Shown: positions 11,351 through 22,395 of the stretch, one piece after another
Position numbering within the stretch: position 1 is the first letter of the stretch
How the letters are laid out: the number at the start of each line of letters is the position of its first letter
Assembly: GCA_016795285.1 (NCBI GenBank)
Contig: JAEUIC010000011.1
Span: forward strand, 182,321-246,320
Source: Planctomycetota bacterium
GTDB lineage: Bacteria > Planctomycetota > B15-G4 > SIAN01
Length of the DNA stretch: 64,000 nt
Direction of reading: 5' to 3'
Notes under the pieces: model-generated
What the model was told of the DNA's origin: nothing
Database searches by the model: none
Seen by the model: the letters and a program-made list of their open reading frames with translations, nothing else
Position numbers and translations under genes: made by a program

Positions 11351-13237
11351 ATGGCGCGCGACGAACTCGAACTCGCCTACGAGGCGGAACGCGACTACCT
11401 CCATTCGCTCGGCGAGGAGTTCGGCCGCCTCCATCCGAAGATCGCGGCGCGGCTGCGCCTCGGCCAGCAGGGGTCGACCGATCCGCACGTCGAGCGGCTG
11501 ATCGACGCGGTCGCCTTCCTGAACGCGCGCGTGCGCCGCAAGCTCGACGACGACTTGCCGGAGCTGACCGACGCGCTGCTCGGCTTCGTGCAGCCGCAGC
11601 AGCTGCTCCCCTTCCCCTCCGCGACGGTGGTGCGCTTCGAGTGCGACGCGGGGCTCACCGCCCCCTACGAGGTGAAGCGCGGCACCCACGTCGACACCGA
11701 ACCGATCGATGGCGAGCCGATCCGCTTCAAGACCTGCTACCGCACGCTGCTCCACCCGATCCGGGTCGCCGCCGCCACGCTGATCGGCGCGCAGGCGGCG
11801 CGCACGCCCGGCCCGTTCGCGGCGCAGTCGCGCGCGCTGCTGCGGATCGTCGTCGAGAGCCGCGGCGAGGTGCCGCTCGCGGCGCTGCTCTTCCCGAAGT
11901 CGGGCGATCCGGCGGCGGCGCGGCTGCGCTTCTTCCTGCGCGGCGAGCCGGCGCTGGCGCACGAGCTCCACCAGCTGCTGCTGAACGACGCGCTCGAGCT
12001 CGCGGTGGCGGCCGGCCCCGCCGATCCGCGGCCGCAGCGCCTGCCGCCGAGCGCGATCGCGCCGGTCGGCTACGCCGACGACGAGGCGCTCCTGCCGGTC
12101 CCGGCGCGCGCCCACCCGGCCCATCGGCTGCTCGGCGAGCTGTTCCACTTCCCGGCCAAGTTCCTCTTCGTCGAGTTCTCCGGCTTCGAGCGCGCCAAGG
12201 TCGCCGAATGCGGGAAGCGGCTCGAGCTGCAGGTGCTGCTGCGCCGCGCCGCGCCGAAGAGCGAGGCGCAGGTCGATGCGAGCTGCTTCGCGCTCGGTTG
12301 CACGCCGGCGGTGAACCTCTTCACGCGCCGCGCCGAGCCGATCCGCCTCGCGGCCGGCGAGCACGAGTACCGCGTGGTGCCCGACGCGCGGCGCGCGCGC
12401 GCGCTCGAGGTCTGGTCGCTCGATCGCGTCACCGCCGCCGCGGCCGGCATGCAGCCGCAGCCCTACCTGCCGCTCCACGGCCTCGAGCACGACACCGCGC
12501 CCGGCGATCGCGGCCGCTTCTGGCTCGGCAGCCGCCGGCCGACGGCGCGCGCGACCGCCAGCGAGCGCGGCAGCGACTTCTGGATCAGCCTGGTCGACCT
12601 CGACGGCGCGCCGGCGGCGCCCGCCGACTGGGTGCTCGACCTCGAGACGACCTGCTTCCAGCGCGACCTGCCGGCGCTGCTGCCGTTCGGCGGCGGGCAG
12701 CCGCGGCTGCGCTTCGCCGAAGGGGGCGGACCGGTGCCGCGCCTCGAGTGCCTGCTGGCGCCCACGGCGACGCGCCGCCCGACGCTGCGCGACGGCCAGG
12801 CGTGGCGGCTCGTCTCGCAGCTGCAGCTGAACCACCTCTCGCTCGACGACGAGCCGCGCCGCGGCGCCGCCGTGCAAGCCGATGGCGGCGAGGGGAGCGA
12901 GGCGTTCCGCGAGCTGCTCCGCCTGCACGACCACGAAGGACGCGAGGAGGTGCAGGAGATGATCCGCGGCGTCGTCTCGGTGCGCCGCCGTCCGGTCACG
13001 CTGCGCGTCGAGGGCGGCGGCGCGCCGGGACTGGTGCGCGGCCACGAGGTGACGCTGACGCTCGACGAGGCGCGCTTCCCCGCCGGCCAGCACTTCCTGT
13101 TCGCCTGCGTGGTGGAGCGCTACCTCGCGCTGCACGCCGGCATCAACTCGTTCGTGCGCACCGCGCTGGCGGTGAAGGGGCGCGAAGGGATCGTGCGCCG
13201 CTTCCCGGCGCGCGCCGGCGATCGGGTGGCCGGCTGA
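11351..13237 (+). CDS. tssF: T6SS baseplate protein TssF (ImpG/VasA)
   Basis: A 628-residue baseplate wedge subunit. The N-terminal signature YEAERDYLHSLGEEFG, then HPKIAARLRL, DPHVERLIDAVAFLNARV and LLGFVQPQ, is diagnostic of TssF. A GTG directly before the ATG at 11351 could also serve; the GAGGA overlapping the tssE stop suits either. The stop overlaps the tssG start by one base (TGATG). It forms wedge complexes with TssG, TssE and TssK. Confidence 0.93.
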   Translation: MARDELELAYEAERDYLHSLGEEFGRLHPKIAARLRLGQQGSTDPHVERLIDAVAFLNARVRRKLDDDLPELTDALLGFVQPQQLLPFPSATVVRFECDAGLTAPYEVKRGTHVDTEPIDGEPIRFKTCYRTLLHPIRVAAATLIGAQAARTPGPFAAQSRALLRIVVESRGEVPLAALLFPKSGDPAAARLRFFLRGEPALAHELHQLLLNDALELAVAAGPADPRPQRLPPSAIAPVGYADDEALLPVPARAHPAHRLLGELFHFPAKFLFVEFSGFERAKVAECGKRLELQVLLRRAAPKSEAQVDASCFALGCTPAVNLFTRRAEPIRLAAGEHEYRVVPDARRARALEVWSLDRVTAAAAGMQPQPYLPLHGLEHDTAPGDRGRFWLGSRRPTARATASERGSDFWISLVDLDGAPAAPADWVLDLETTCFQRDLPALLPFGGGQPRLRFAEGGGPVPRLECLLAPTATRRPTLRDGQAWRLVSQLQLNHLSLDDEPRRGAAVQADGGEGSEAFRELLRLHDHEGREEVQEMIRGVVSVRRRPVTLRVEGGGAPGLVRGHEVTLTLDEARFPAGQHFLFACVVERYLALHAGINSFVRTALAVKGREGIVRRFPARAGDRVAG

Positions 13238-14292
13238 TGGAGCCGCTCGCGCAACGGCCGACCGCGTGGCGCCTCTTCGCGGCGCTGCGCCACCTCGAGC
13301 AGCGCGGCCGCGCGCAGGGCCGCGCGCCGCTCGGCTACGACGGGCCGCCGTGCGAGGAGGCGGCGCGGCTGCGCGGCGATCCGTCGCTCGCCTTCCCGGT
13401 CGGCGAGGTGCGCGACGTGCGCGGCCTCGAGGAGGGGGCGCAGCCCGAGTTGCGCACGCCGGTGCTCGGCTTCCTCGGCGCGGTCGGCGTCCTGCCGCAG
13501 CACTACACCGAGCTCGCGCTGCGCCGCCTCCACAAGCACAAGGACCGCTCGCTGGTCGACTGGCTCGACCTGCTGCTGCACCGGACGCTCTCCTACTACT
13601 GGCGCGCGTGGCGGCGGCAGCGGCCGCTCTACTCCTTCGAGCACGCCGCGCTCCACCCCGGCCGGCCCGATCCCGCCGGCCTCGCGCTGCGCGGCCTCGC
13701 CGGCATCGCCGGTCGCGGACTCGAGCGGCGCCAGTCGCTGCCCGATGCCGCGCTGCTCGCCGCCGCCGGCCTCTTCGCCGACCCGCGGCGCAGTGCCGCC
13801 GGCCTCGCGGCGTTGGTCGCCGCGTGGCTGCGGCAGCCGACCCGCGTCCGGCAGTTCGTGCCGCGCTGGCTGCCGATCGAGCCGGAGGATCGCACCCGAC
13901 TCGCGAGCCGCGCGCGACCGGAGGGGAGCCACGCGCGGCTCGGCCAGTCGAGCTTCCTCGGCTCGCGCGTGCGCGACGTCACGTCGCTGGTCCACCTCGA
14001 AGTGGGCCCCGTCGGCGGCGACCACTACGGCGCGCTCCTCCCGGGGACGCCGGGCCATCGGGCGCTGCGCGAGCTGGTCCGCACCTACCTCGGGATCGGC
14101 ATCGACGCCCGCCTCGAGCTCCTCTTCGATCGGGAGCGGCTGCCGCCGGCCCGGCTCGCCCGCGGCGGCGGCCGCGGGGAGGCGGAGCGCGGCGCCCGGC
14201 TCGGGCGCGACAGCTGGCTCGGCGAGCCGCGGCGCGCCCCACGAGTGCGCAACGCCGTCTTCCCGCTCGCCACGGGATGGGCTGGCGGGTGA
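13237..14292 (+). CDS. tssG: T6SS baseplate protein TssG (ImpH/VasB)
   Basis: A 351-residue TssG. Recognisable stretches are RPTAWRLFAALRHLEQRG at the start, FPVGEVRDV, LGFLGAVGVLPQHYTELALR and the late LVRTYLGIGIDARLEL followed by RDSWLG. Its ATG shares a base with the tssF stop, so the two wedge partners are coupled. The C-terminus has an Arg/Gly-rich insert before SWLGEPR. This is the last gene of the impA-H block; a 91-bp gap with a hairpin follows. Confidence 0.92.
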   Translation: MEPLAQRPTAWRLFAALRHLEQRGRAQGRAPLGYDGPPCEEAARLRGDPSLAFPVGEVRDVRGLEEGAQPELRTPVLGFLGAVGVLPQHYTELALRRLHKHKDRSLVDWLDLLLHRTLSYYWRAWRRQRPLYSFEHAALHPGRPDPAGLALRGLAGIAGRGLERRQSLPDAALLAAAGLFADPRRSAAGLAALVAAWLRQPTRVRQFVPRWLPIEPEDRTRLASRARPEGSHARLGQSSFLGSRVRDVTSLVHLEVGPVGGDHYGALLPGTPGHRALRELVRTYLGIGIDARLELLFDRERLPPARLARGGGRGEAERGARLGRDSWLGEPRRAPRVRNAVFPLATGWAGG

Positions 14293-14344
14293 GTGGCTGA
14301 GAGCGTGAACCGCGTTTTCCTCGTGCGGACCGTCACGTCCGCTC

Positions 14345-14360
14345 GGCGCCTCGCGGCGCC
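14345..14360 (+). other. Hairpin between tssG and clpV
   Basis: GGCGCC-TCGC-GGCGCC forms a perfect 6-bp stem with a 4-nt loop, 24 bp before the clpV GTG. A second small stem (CGGAC/GTCCG, 14326-14341) lies just upstream. There is no U-tract, so it is more likely an RNA processing or attenuation element than a classical terminator. In such GC-rich DNA chance hairpins are common. Confidence 0.3.
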
Positions 14361-14383
14361 ATCCCTCGTCAGGAGCCAGAACG

Positions 14384-17095
<2,712 letters not shown>

Positions 17096-17165
17096 GGGGC
17101 CGGCGCGACGATTCGCGTTCGTATCTGCGAGTTCGAGGTGGCGGCGCGGAGCCGCTGCAAGCAAG

Positions 17166-17229
17166 GCCGCCCGCAGGCGGCAGGTCGGTAGGGGCTCGCC
17201 TTCCGGGGGACTGGAAGGCCGCTCGCCCC
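17166..17229 (+). promoter_or_regulatory. Structured leader region upstream of hcp
   Basis: The 156-bp gap between clpV and hcp holds two hairpins: GCCGCC-CGCA-GGCGGC (17166-17181), then a longer one built of GGGGC (17191) and GCCTTCC (17198-17204) pairing with GGAAGGC (17213-17219) and GCCCC (17225). No U-run follows. It sits directly before the hcp ribosome-binding site, so it could end the clpV message, mark a processing site, or tune hcp translation. Seen in sequence; function inferred. Confidence 0.35.
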
Positions 17230-17251
17230 GCCAAGGATCAGGAGCGAGCCG

Positions 17252-17734
17252 ATGGCCATCTACATGAAGTTCAACGACGACAGCATCAAGGGCAACGTGA
17301 CCGCCGAAGGCCACACGGACTGGATCGAGATCAACTCGGTGCAGTTCGGCGTCGGACGCGGGATCGGGTCGCCCACCGGCCGCGCCGCCAACCGCGAGAG
17401 CAGCGAGCCGAGCATCAGCGAAGTGGTCGTCACCAAGGTGGGCGACCGGACCTCGCCGCTCTTCTTCCAGGAGGCGTGCGTCGGCGAGCCGAAGTCGATC
17501 ACGATCGACTTCGTCAAGACCGACAAGGGCACGCTGCAGACCTACTTCTCGGTGGTGCTGACCAACGTGTTGATCAGCGGCTGGTCGGCGAGCTCCGGCG
17601 GCGACAACCCGACCGAGTCGATCAGCCTCAACTTCACCAAGATCGAGCTGAAGTACATCCCGTCGGGCGGCGACGCGGCGGACGCCGAGCCGATCCCGGC
17701 CGGCTACGACCTCGCGCTCGGCAAGTCGGTCTGA
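17252..17734 (+). CDS. hcp: T6SS tube protein Hcp (TssD)
   Basis: A 160-residue Hcp1-family protein that stacks as hexamers to form the secreted inner tube. The sequence runs IYMKFNDDSIKGNVTAEGH, the IEINSVQFGVGRGIGSPTGR loop, then VTKVGDRTSPLFFQEACVG and a C-terminal SISLNFTKIELKY strand, all at family positions. ATG 17252 has AGGAG about 8 bp upstream. It is flanked by structured gaps of 156 and 147 bp, suggesting separate control of this high-demand product. Confidence 0.96.
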   Translation: MAIYMKFNDDSIKGNVTAEGHTDWIEINSVQFGVGRGIGSPTGRAANRESSEPSISEVVVTKVGDRTSPLFFQEACVGEPKSITIDFVKTDKGTLQTYFSVVLTNVLISGWSASSGGDNPTESISLNFTKIELKYIPSGGDAADAEPIPAGYDLALGKSV

Positions 17735-17794
17735 TCGCAGGCGAGCGCGCCGCGTCGGCCTCCGCCGCGCGGCGCGCCGCAACGTAGAAGTCCT

Positions 17795-17833
17795 GCGGCC
17801 GGGCTCCGGCGCCTCGCGTCGGAGCCCGGTCGC
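17795..17833 (+). terminator. Strong hairpin after hcp, before vgrG
   Basis: A 14-bp stem with one G-U pair: left arm GCGG plus CCGGGCTCCG (17795-17808), loop 17809-17819, right arm CGGAGCCCGG plus TCGC (17820-17833). It is the longest perfect stem I found in an intergenic gap of the window. There is no T-tract after it, so it may be an mRNA 3'-end stabiliser or partial terminator rather than an intrinsic terminator. It would favour hcp mRNA over vgrG mRNA. Confidence 0.5.
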
Positions 17834-17881
17834 GTTCGAGGCGGCCATCGCGACCGCCTCACCGCGCCGGGAGGACCCCGC

Positions 17882-19948
17882 ATGATCTACTCGACGACCG
17901 AGATCGAGATCGGCGGCAACCGCGACTTCGAGCAGGTCGAGTCGTTCGCCGTCTCGGAGCGGCTCTGCGGCCTCTTCACGATGCGCTTCGTGATCCTGTC
18001 GAGCACCGACCTCGACCTGAAGGGGCTGCTGCGCCAGCCGGCCAAGGCGACCATCGTGCAGCCCGACGGCACGCGCCGTCCGTTCCGCGGCGTCGTCGCG
18101 CGCGCCGCGCGGCAGATCGACGAGAGCACCGGCGGCTCCTTCCGCTTCCAGATCGAAGCGGTGCCGGCGCTCTGGTTCATGGACCTGCGCCGCAACTGCC
18201 GCATCTTCCAGAACCAGACCATCCTCGAGATCGTCGAGGCGGTCTGCGGCGAGCACGGCTTCAGCGACATCGACAAGAGCTGCGTCCGCCAGGCGCTCGT
18301 CGCGCGCGAGTACTGCGTGCAGTGGCAGGAGAGCGACCTCGCCTTCGTGATCCGCCTGCTCGAGGAGCACGGGATCTTCTGGTACTTCCGCCACGACGAG
18401 CAGAAGCACAAGCTCGTGCTCGGCGACTGCGCGGCGGGCTTCGACCGCTGCCTCGAGGAGTCGGTCGAGCGCTCCTCGAAGGGCGGCGCGAGCGGCATCA
18501 CGAGCTGGCGCCGCGAGCAGCGCTACGTCGCCGGCCAGGTGATCCGCCGCGACTTCGACTGGCAGGCGCCGACCGCGCTCCCCGAGGGGACCTCGAGCAG
18601 CGTGCTCGGGCTGCCCGACCAGGCGACCCACGTCGACTACGACTACCCCGGCGGCTTCGTCACCGCCGACGCCGCGACCGCGTCGGCCGAGGCGGCGATG
18701 CACGCCGTCGAGTCGGGCTACCACGCGATCGAGGCGACCAGCGACGTCGTCCCGCTCCAGCCGGGCGGCAAGGTCGAGCTCGACGAGTCGCTCGGCATCG
18801 CCAACGCGGCGCACGTCGAGCGCGAGTTCCTCGTCACCGGCGTCGACCACCTGCTGACCGGCGAGGGCTACCGCAACCGCTTCACCTGCCTGCCGACGGC
18901 GACCGGCTTCCGCCCGCCGCGCACGCAGCCGCGCCCGCGCATCCCCGGCGTGCAGACGGCGTTCGTGGTCGGCCCCGACGGCGAGGAGATCCACACCGAC
19001 GAGCACGGCCGCGTGAAGGTGCGCTTCCACTGGGATCGCAGCGAGACCGCCGTGCCCGACACCACCTGCTTCCTGCGCGTCGCGCAGTCGTGGTCGGGCG
19101 CCGGGTTCGGCGCGTGGTTCCTGCCGCGGGTCGGCAGCGAGGTGGTCGTCACCTTCATCGACGGCGATCCCGATCGGCCGCTCGTCACCGGCTGCGTCTA
19201 CAACCCGTCGCTCGCCAACCCGTTCACGCCGGGCTCGACGCCGAACGTGTCGGGGTGGCGCACCAAGTCGACCGCCGACGGCGCGGCGGACGCCTTCCAC
19301 GAGATCTCGTTCGACGACACGAAAGACGCCGAGAAGCTGGTGATCCAGGCGCAGAAGGACCGCGCGCTCACCGTCAAGAACGACGACGTGGTCGCCATCG
19401 GCCACGACCAGACCATCACCGTCAAGAACGCCCGCACGCGCACCGTCGAGGAGGGCGATGAGGCGGTCACCATCGCCAAGGGCCACCGCACCGTCACGGT
19501 GAGCGAAGGCAACCTCACCCACGCCGTCACCAAGGGCACTTGGTCGACGCACACGAAGGGCGCGGTGACGCTCGAGATCGACGAGGGCGACCTGGTCACC
19601 AAGGTGGTCGGCGGCGCGCGCACGACCGAGGTGAAGGGCGCCGACACGCTGACCATCAGCGAGGGCGATCGCACGGTGGAGGTCAGCGCCGGCAAGGAGA
19701 CGCTGAACGTCAAGCAGGGCGACCTCGAGACCAAGGTCGACGCCGGCAAGTGCACCATCGAGGCGGGCACCAGCATCGAGCTCAAGGTCGGCGGCAACTC
19801 GATCAAGATCGATGCGCAGGGCATCACGCTGAAGGCGATGCAGGTCACCGTGCAGGGCGACACCAAGGCGGAGATCAAGGCGCCGATGGTCGACGTCGCC
19901 GGCGACGGGATGGTCACCCTCAAGGGTGGCCTGATCAAGATCGGGTGA
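17882..19948 (+). CDS. vgrG: T6SS spike protein VgrG (TssI)
   Basis: A 688-residue spike of the gp27/gp5 type. The gp27-like part occupies residues 1 to about 350 (FVIRLLEEHGIFWYFRH is the classical motif). The gp5 OB-fold has HTDEHGRVKVRFHWDR and WSGAGFGAWFLPRVGSEVV (about 370-425). From about residue 480 to the end there are short repeats of the TVxxGxxxxxVxxG kind, the trimeric beta-helix needle. It stops as the needle ends (LKGGLIKIG), with no effector domain. The needle tip is therefore free for the PAAR protein encoded two genes downstream. Confidence 0.96.
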   Translation: MIYSTTEIEIGGNRDFEQVESFAVSERLCGLFTMRFVILSSTDLDLKGLLRQPAKATIVQPDGTRRPFRGVVARAARQIDESTGGSFRFQIEAVPALWFMDLRRNCRIFQNQTILEIVEAVCGEHGFSDIDKSCVRQALVAREYCVQWQESDLAFVIRLLEEHGIFWYFRHDEQKHKLVLGDCAAGFDRCLEESVERSSKGGASGITSWRREQRYVAGQVIRRDFDWQAPTALPEGTSSSVLGLPDQATHVDYDYPGGFVTADAATASAEAAMHAVESGYHAIEATSDVVPLQPGGKVELDESLGIANAAHVEREFLVTGVDHLLTGEGYRNRFTCLPTATGFRPPRTQPRPRIPGVQTAFVVGPDGEEIHTDEHGRVKVRFHWDRSETAVPDTTCFLRVAQSWSGAGFGAWFLPRVGSEVVVTFIDGDPDRPLVTGCVYNPSLANPFTPGSTPNVSGWRTKSTADGAADAFHEISFDDTKDAEKLVIQAQKDRALTVKNDDVVAIGHDQTITVKNARTRTVEEGDEAVTIAKGHRTVTVSEGNLTHAVTKGTWSTHTKGAVTLEIDEGDLVTKVVGGARTTEVKGADTLTISEGDRTVEVSAGKETLNVKQGDLETKVDAGKCTIEAGTSIELKVGGNSIKIDAQGITLKAMQVTVQGDTKAEIKAPMVDVAGDGMVTLKGGLIKIG

Positions 19949-19976
19949 GGCGATGACGGCGAACCAGGAGCGCCCC

Positions 19977-20552
19977 ATGACCGCACGCCGCTGGCCGATC
20001 GTCGCCGTCGAGCGCGCCGCCGAGATCGCCGCGCGGCTCGACCTCGACGCCCCGCTGCTGCCGCTCGCCGCCGAGCCGGCGACGCCCGAGCAGCTCTACG
20101 ACGCGCTGCGCGCCGCCGAAGCGCGCCCCGAGGCGATCCGCCTGCTCTGCCACGCGCTGCCGGCGCGCGAAGCGGTCTTCTTCGCGCTGCAGTGCGTCCG
20201 CTCGATCGGCCCGACCGATCCGGCCGACGGCCAGATGCTGGTGTTGTGCGAGCGCTGGGTGCGCGAGCCGGGCGACGCGCTCGGCCGCGACGCCTTCGCG
20301 GTGGCGGAGCGGACCGGCATGAAGAGCGCCGCGGCGTGGGTCGCCATCGCCGCCTTCTGGTCGGGCTCGAGCCTCGCGCCGCCGCACGTCGCCGCGGTGG
20401 CGCCGACGCCCGGCCTCGCGGCGAAGGCGGCGAGCGGCGCGATCCTCTTCGCCGCGGTCGCCGGGCCGCCGCTCGAGGCGCCGACGCGGCAGCGCGCCTT
20501 CCTGGCGATCGGCGAACAGATCGCGACCGGCGCGTTGCGCCCGGCGAAGTGA
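19977..20552 (+). CDS. Small unknown T6SS-linked protein between vgrG and PAAR (DUF6931-like)
   Basis: A 191-residue soluble, Ala-rich protein. I chose ATG 19977 because AGGAG lies at ideal spacing; ATG 19953 is an in-frame alternative adding eight residues. The distinctive stretch is AAAWVAIAAFWSGSSLAPP (about residues 110-128), followed by GLAAKAASGAILFAAVAGPP. From memory this resembles an uncharacterised family listed as DUF6931, commonly seen beside vgrG and PAAR genes; I could not check this. There are no signal peptide, membrane helix or catalytic motifs I recognise. Its position suggests an adaptor or chaperone loading the spike, or a cargo. It has no adjacent immunity-like gene. Confidence 0.7.
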   Translation: MTARRWPIVAVERAAEIAARLDLDAPLLPLAAEPATPEQLYDALRAAEARPEAIRLLCHALPAREAVFFALQCVRSIGPTDPADGQMLVLCERWVREPGDALGRDAFAVAERTGMKSAAAWVAIAAFWSGSSLAPPHVAAVAPTPGLAAKAASGAILFAAVAGPPLEAPTRQRAFLAIGEQIATGALRPAK

Positions 20553-20567
20553 CGCAGGAGTAACCCG

Positions 20568-20861
20568 ATGTCCTTCCCCGCCGCGCGCGTCAGCGACATG
20601 CACACCTGCCCGATGGTGACCGGCGTCGTGCCGCACGTCGGCGGCCCGATCCTGCCGCCCGGCGCGCCGACCGTGCTGATCGGCAACCTGCCGGCCGCGC
20701 GCGTCGGCGATCAGTGCACGTGCGTCGGTCCGCCGGACGTCATCGCGGCCGGCAGCGCGACCGTGCTGATCGCCAACATGCCGGCGGCGCGCGCGACCAG
20801 CTCGACGGGCCACGGCGGCATCATCCCGGCCGGTTGCCCGACCGTCCTCATCGGCGGTTGA
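20568..20861 (+). CDS. PAAR-domain spike tip protein
   Basis: A 97-residue single-domain PAAR protein that sharpens the VgrG needle and usually holds one zinc ion. It begins PAARVSDMHTCPM with the expected His/Cys pair, has two repeats of the PTVLIGNLPAARVGDQCTC kind, and ends PAGCPTVLIGG. The start follows AGGAG. There is no N- or C-terminal extension, so no evolved effector. It ends the T6SS block and faces a convergent gene only 16 bp away. Confidence 0.94.
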   Translation: MSFPAARVSDMHTCPMVTGVVPHVGGPILPPGAPTVLIGNLPAARVGDQCTCVGPPDVIAAGSATVLIANMPAARATSSTGHGGIIPAGCPTVLIGG

Positions 20862-20877
20862 GCGCCGCGCGCGAAGC

Positions 20878-21564
20878 TCAGGCGAGCGGCGGGCGCGGCT
20901 CCGCCGGTCGCGGCGGCCACCCTTCGCAGAGCGCGTAGACGGCAAAGGTGATCGCGTAGGCGCCCACCACGTCGATCGCGTAGTGGAGGTGCGAGAGGAA
21001 GACGACCGCCGTGGTCGCGAGCTGCGCCGCCAGCGCGAGGCGCCCGAGCCCGGGCACGCGCCGGCAGTAGAGCCAGAGCAGGAACGTGGTCGCGACGTGG
21101 CCGCTGAAGAAGAGGTCCTTGGTCAACGCGACGTGCGGCGCGTCGCCGAGCAGCGCGCTCACCGGGTTCACCAGCGCCACCCACGCGTCGCGCAGCGTCT
21201 CGAACGAGGCGCCGGCGTTGCGATCGAGTCCGTCGACCGGCCCGAGCCCGGTCAGCACGACGCACGCGCCGCGCAGCAGGCTCAACCAGCCGCCGAGCCA
21301 GAGGAAGCGCACGCCGAGCGCGCGATCGCGCACCAGCAGCGCGATGGCGAGCGGCACCCACGCGGCGAGCCAGAGCCAGTAGTTGGCGCGCGCGATCCAC
21401 TCGATCCGCGGCACCTGCGCCAGCACGCGATCGGGCAGCGACGGAGCGGCGAGCGGCTCGTGCCAGAGCGCCAGCGCCAGCATCACCGCGTGCGTCGCGT
21501 AGCGCCACGCGATCGCCAGCGCGATCGAGTCGCGCCAGCCGCGCGCGGGCGAGCCGCCGCTCAC
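20878..21564 (-). CDS. PAP2-superfamily membrane phosphatase/transferase
   Basis: A 228-residue, mostly hydrophobic protein with about six membrane segments. KDLFFSGHVATTFLL and LSHLHYAIDVVGAY carry the SGH and HxxxD catalytic histidines and aspartate of the PAP2 fold, in the form seen in the sphingomyelin-synthase-like PAP2_C group. Likely role: dephosphorylating a lipid phosphate or moving a headgroup. The GTG start overlaps the stop of the upstream glycosyltransferase by 4 bp, so the two act together, plausibly on a polyprenyl-linked or phospholipid substrate. The substrate is unknown. Confidence 0.78.
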   Translation of the reverse strand: MSGGSPARGWRDSIALAIAWRYATHAVMLALALWHEPLAAPSLPDRVLAQVPRIEWIARANYWLWLAAWVPLAIALLVRDRALGVRFLWLGGWLSLLRGACVVLTGLGPVDGLDRNAGASFETLRDAWVALVNPVSALLGDAPHVALTKDLFFSGHVATTFLLWLYCRRVPGLGRLALAAQLATTAVVFLSHLHYAIDVVGAYAITFAVYALCEGWPPRPAEPRPPLA

Positions 21565-22256
21565 GTCGCACCCCGTTTCAGCACGCCGTAGCGGAAGATC
21601 GTCCAGAGGATCTTCCAGCCGGCGCGCAGCGTGCCGCTCACCGTGCCGGTGATCTTCGAGACGCCCTTCCGGCGCCGGTAGCTCACCGGCACTTCGACGA
21701 TGCGCAGGCGATGGTGCAGCGCCTTCAGCTGCATCTCGACCGTCCAGCCGAAGTTGGTGTCGACCATGCCGATGCGGGCGAGCGCCTCGCGCGTGATGGC
21801 GCGGAACGGGCCGAGGTCGCTGTAGCGGAAGCCGTAGAGGAGGCGCATCAGGAAGCAGGCGAGCGCGTTCCCGAAGCGCGCCTGCGGGAGGAGCGCGCCT
21901 GGCTCGGCGCGGCCGCGCATCCGCGAGCCGATCACGAGGTCGGCCTCGCCGCGCTCGATCGGCGCCAGCAGCAGAGCCGCCTCCTCGCCGTGGTCGGAGT
22001 GGTCCGCGTCGAGGAAGAGGACGACGTCACAGTCGGGCGGCAGCGCGGCGATCCCGGCGAGGCAGGCGGCGCCGTAGCCGCGGCGCGGCTCGCGGACCAC
22101 GGTCGCCCCGGCGGCGGCGGCCGCCGCCCCGGTGCCGTCGGTCGAGCCGTTGTCGACCACGATCGCCCGGGGGACGAGGGGGCGCGGGAGGTCGCGCAGG
22201 ACGAGGCCGATCGACGCCTCCTCGTTCAGCGCAGGGATGACGGCGCAGGCATGCAT
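21561..22256 (-). CDS. Family 2 glycosyltransferase (DPM1/DolP type)
   Basis: A 231-residue GT-A enzyme: VIPALNEEASIGLVL, VVDNGSTDGTG, the DxD region LFLDADHSDHG, then SDLGPFRAITREAL and the late EVPVSYRRRKGVSKITGT typical of polyprenyl-phosphate sugar transferases. There are no C-terminal membrane helices. ATG 22256 was chosen because homology begins there; upstream in-frame sequence is not conserved. It is coupled to the PAP2 gene. The probable activity is transfer of a sugar to a lipid carrier. Confidence 0.85.
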   Translation of the reverse strand: MHACAVIPALNEEASIGLVLRDLPRPLVPRAIVVDNGSTDGTGAAAAAAGATVVREPRRGYGAACLAGIAALPPDCDVVLFLDADHSDHGEEAALLLAPIERGEADLVIGSRMRGRAEPGALLPQARFGNALACFLMRLLYGFRYSDLGPFRAITREALARIGMVDTNFGWTVEMQLKALHHRLRIVEVPVSYRRRKGVSKITGTVSGTLRAGWKILWTIFRYGVLKRGAT

Positions 22257-22333
22257 GTCGAGTGACGGCTCCGCGACGAGCGCGCTGGGTGGAACATCCT
22301 TCCCCACCCCTGCCCAGTTCGAGGAGCGTGCTA

Positions 22334-22339
22334 TATCCT
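22334..22339 (+). promoter_or_regulatory. Candidate -10 in the divergent gap before the propeller gene
   Basis: The 139-bp gap between the divergent GT2 and propeller genes is otherwise GC-rich. GCTATATCCTCCGCGCC contains TATCCT (22334-22339), matching TANNNT followed by a C-rich tract as at other starts in this window. No good -35 lies 17 bp upstream. It is 56 bp from the ATG at 22396. Confidence 0.4.
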
Positions 22340-22395
22340 CCGCGCCTGCATTCCCCCCGGTGAGTCGCCACCCCCCGTCGTTCCGGACGATTCTC

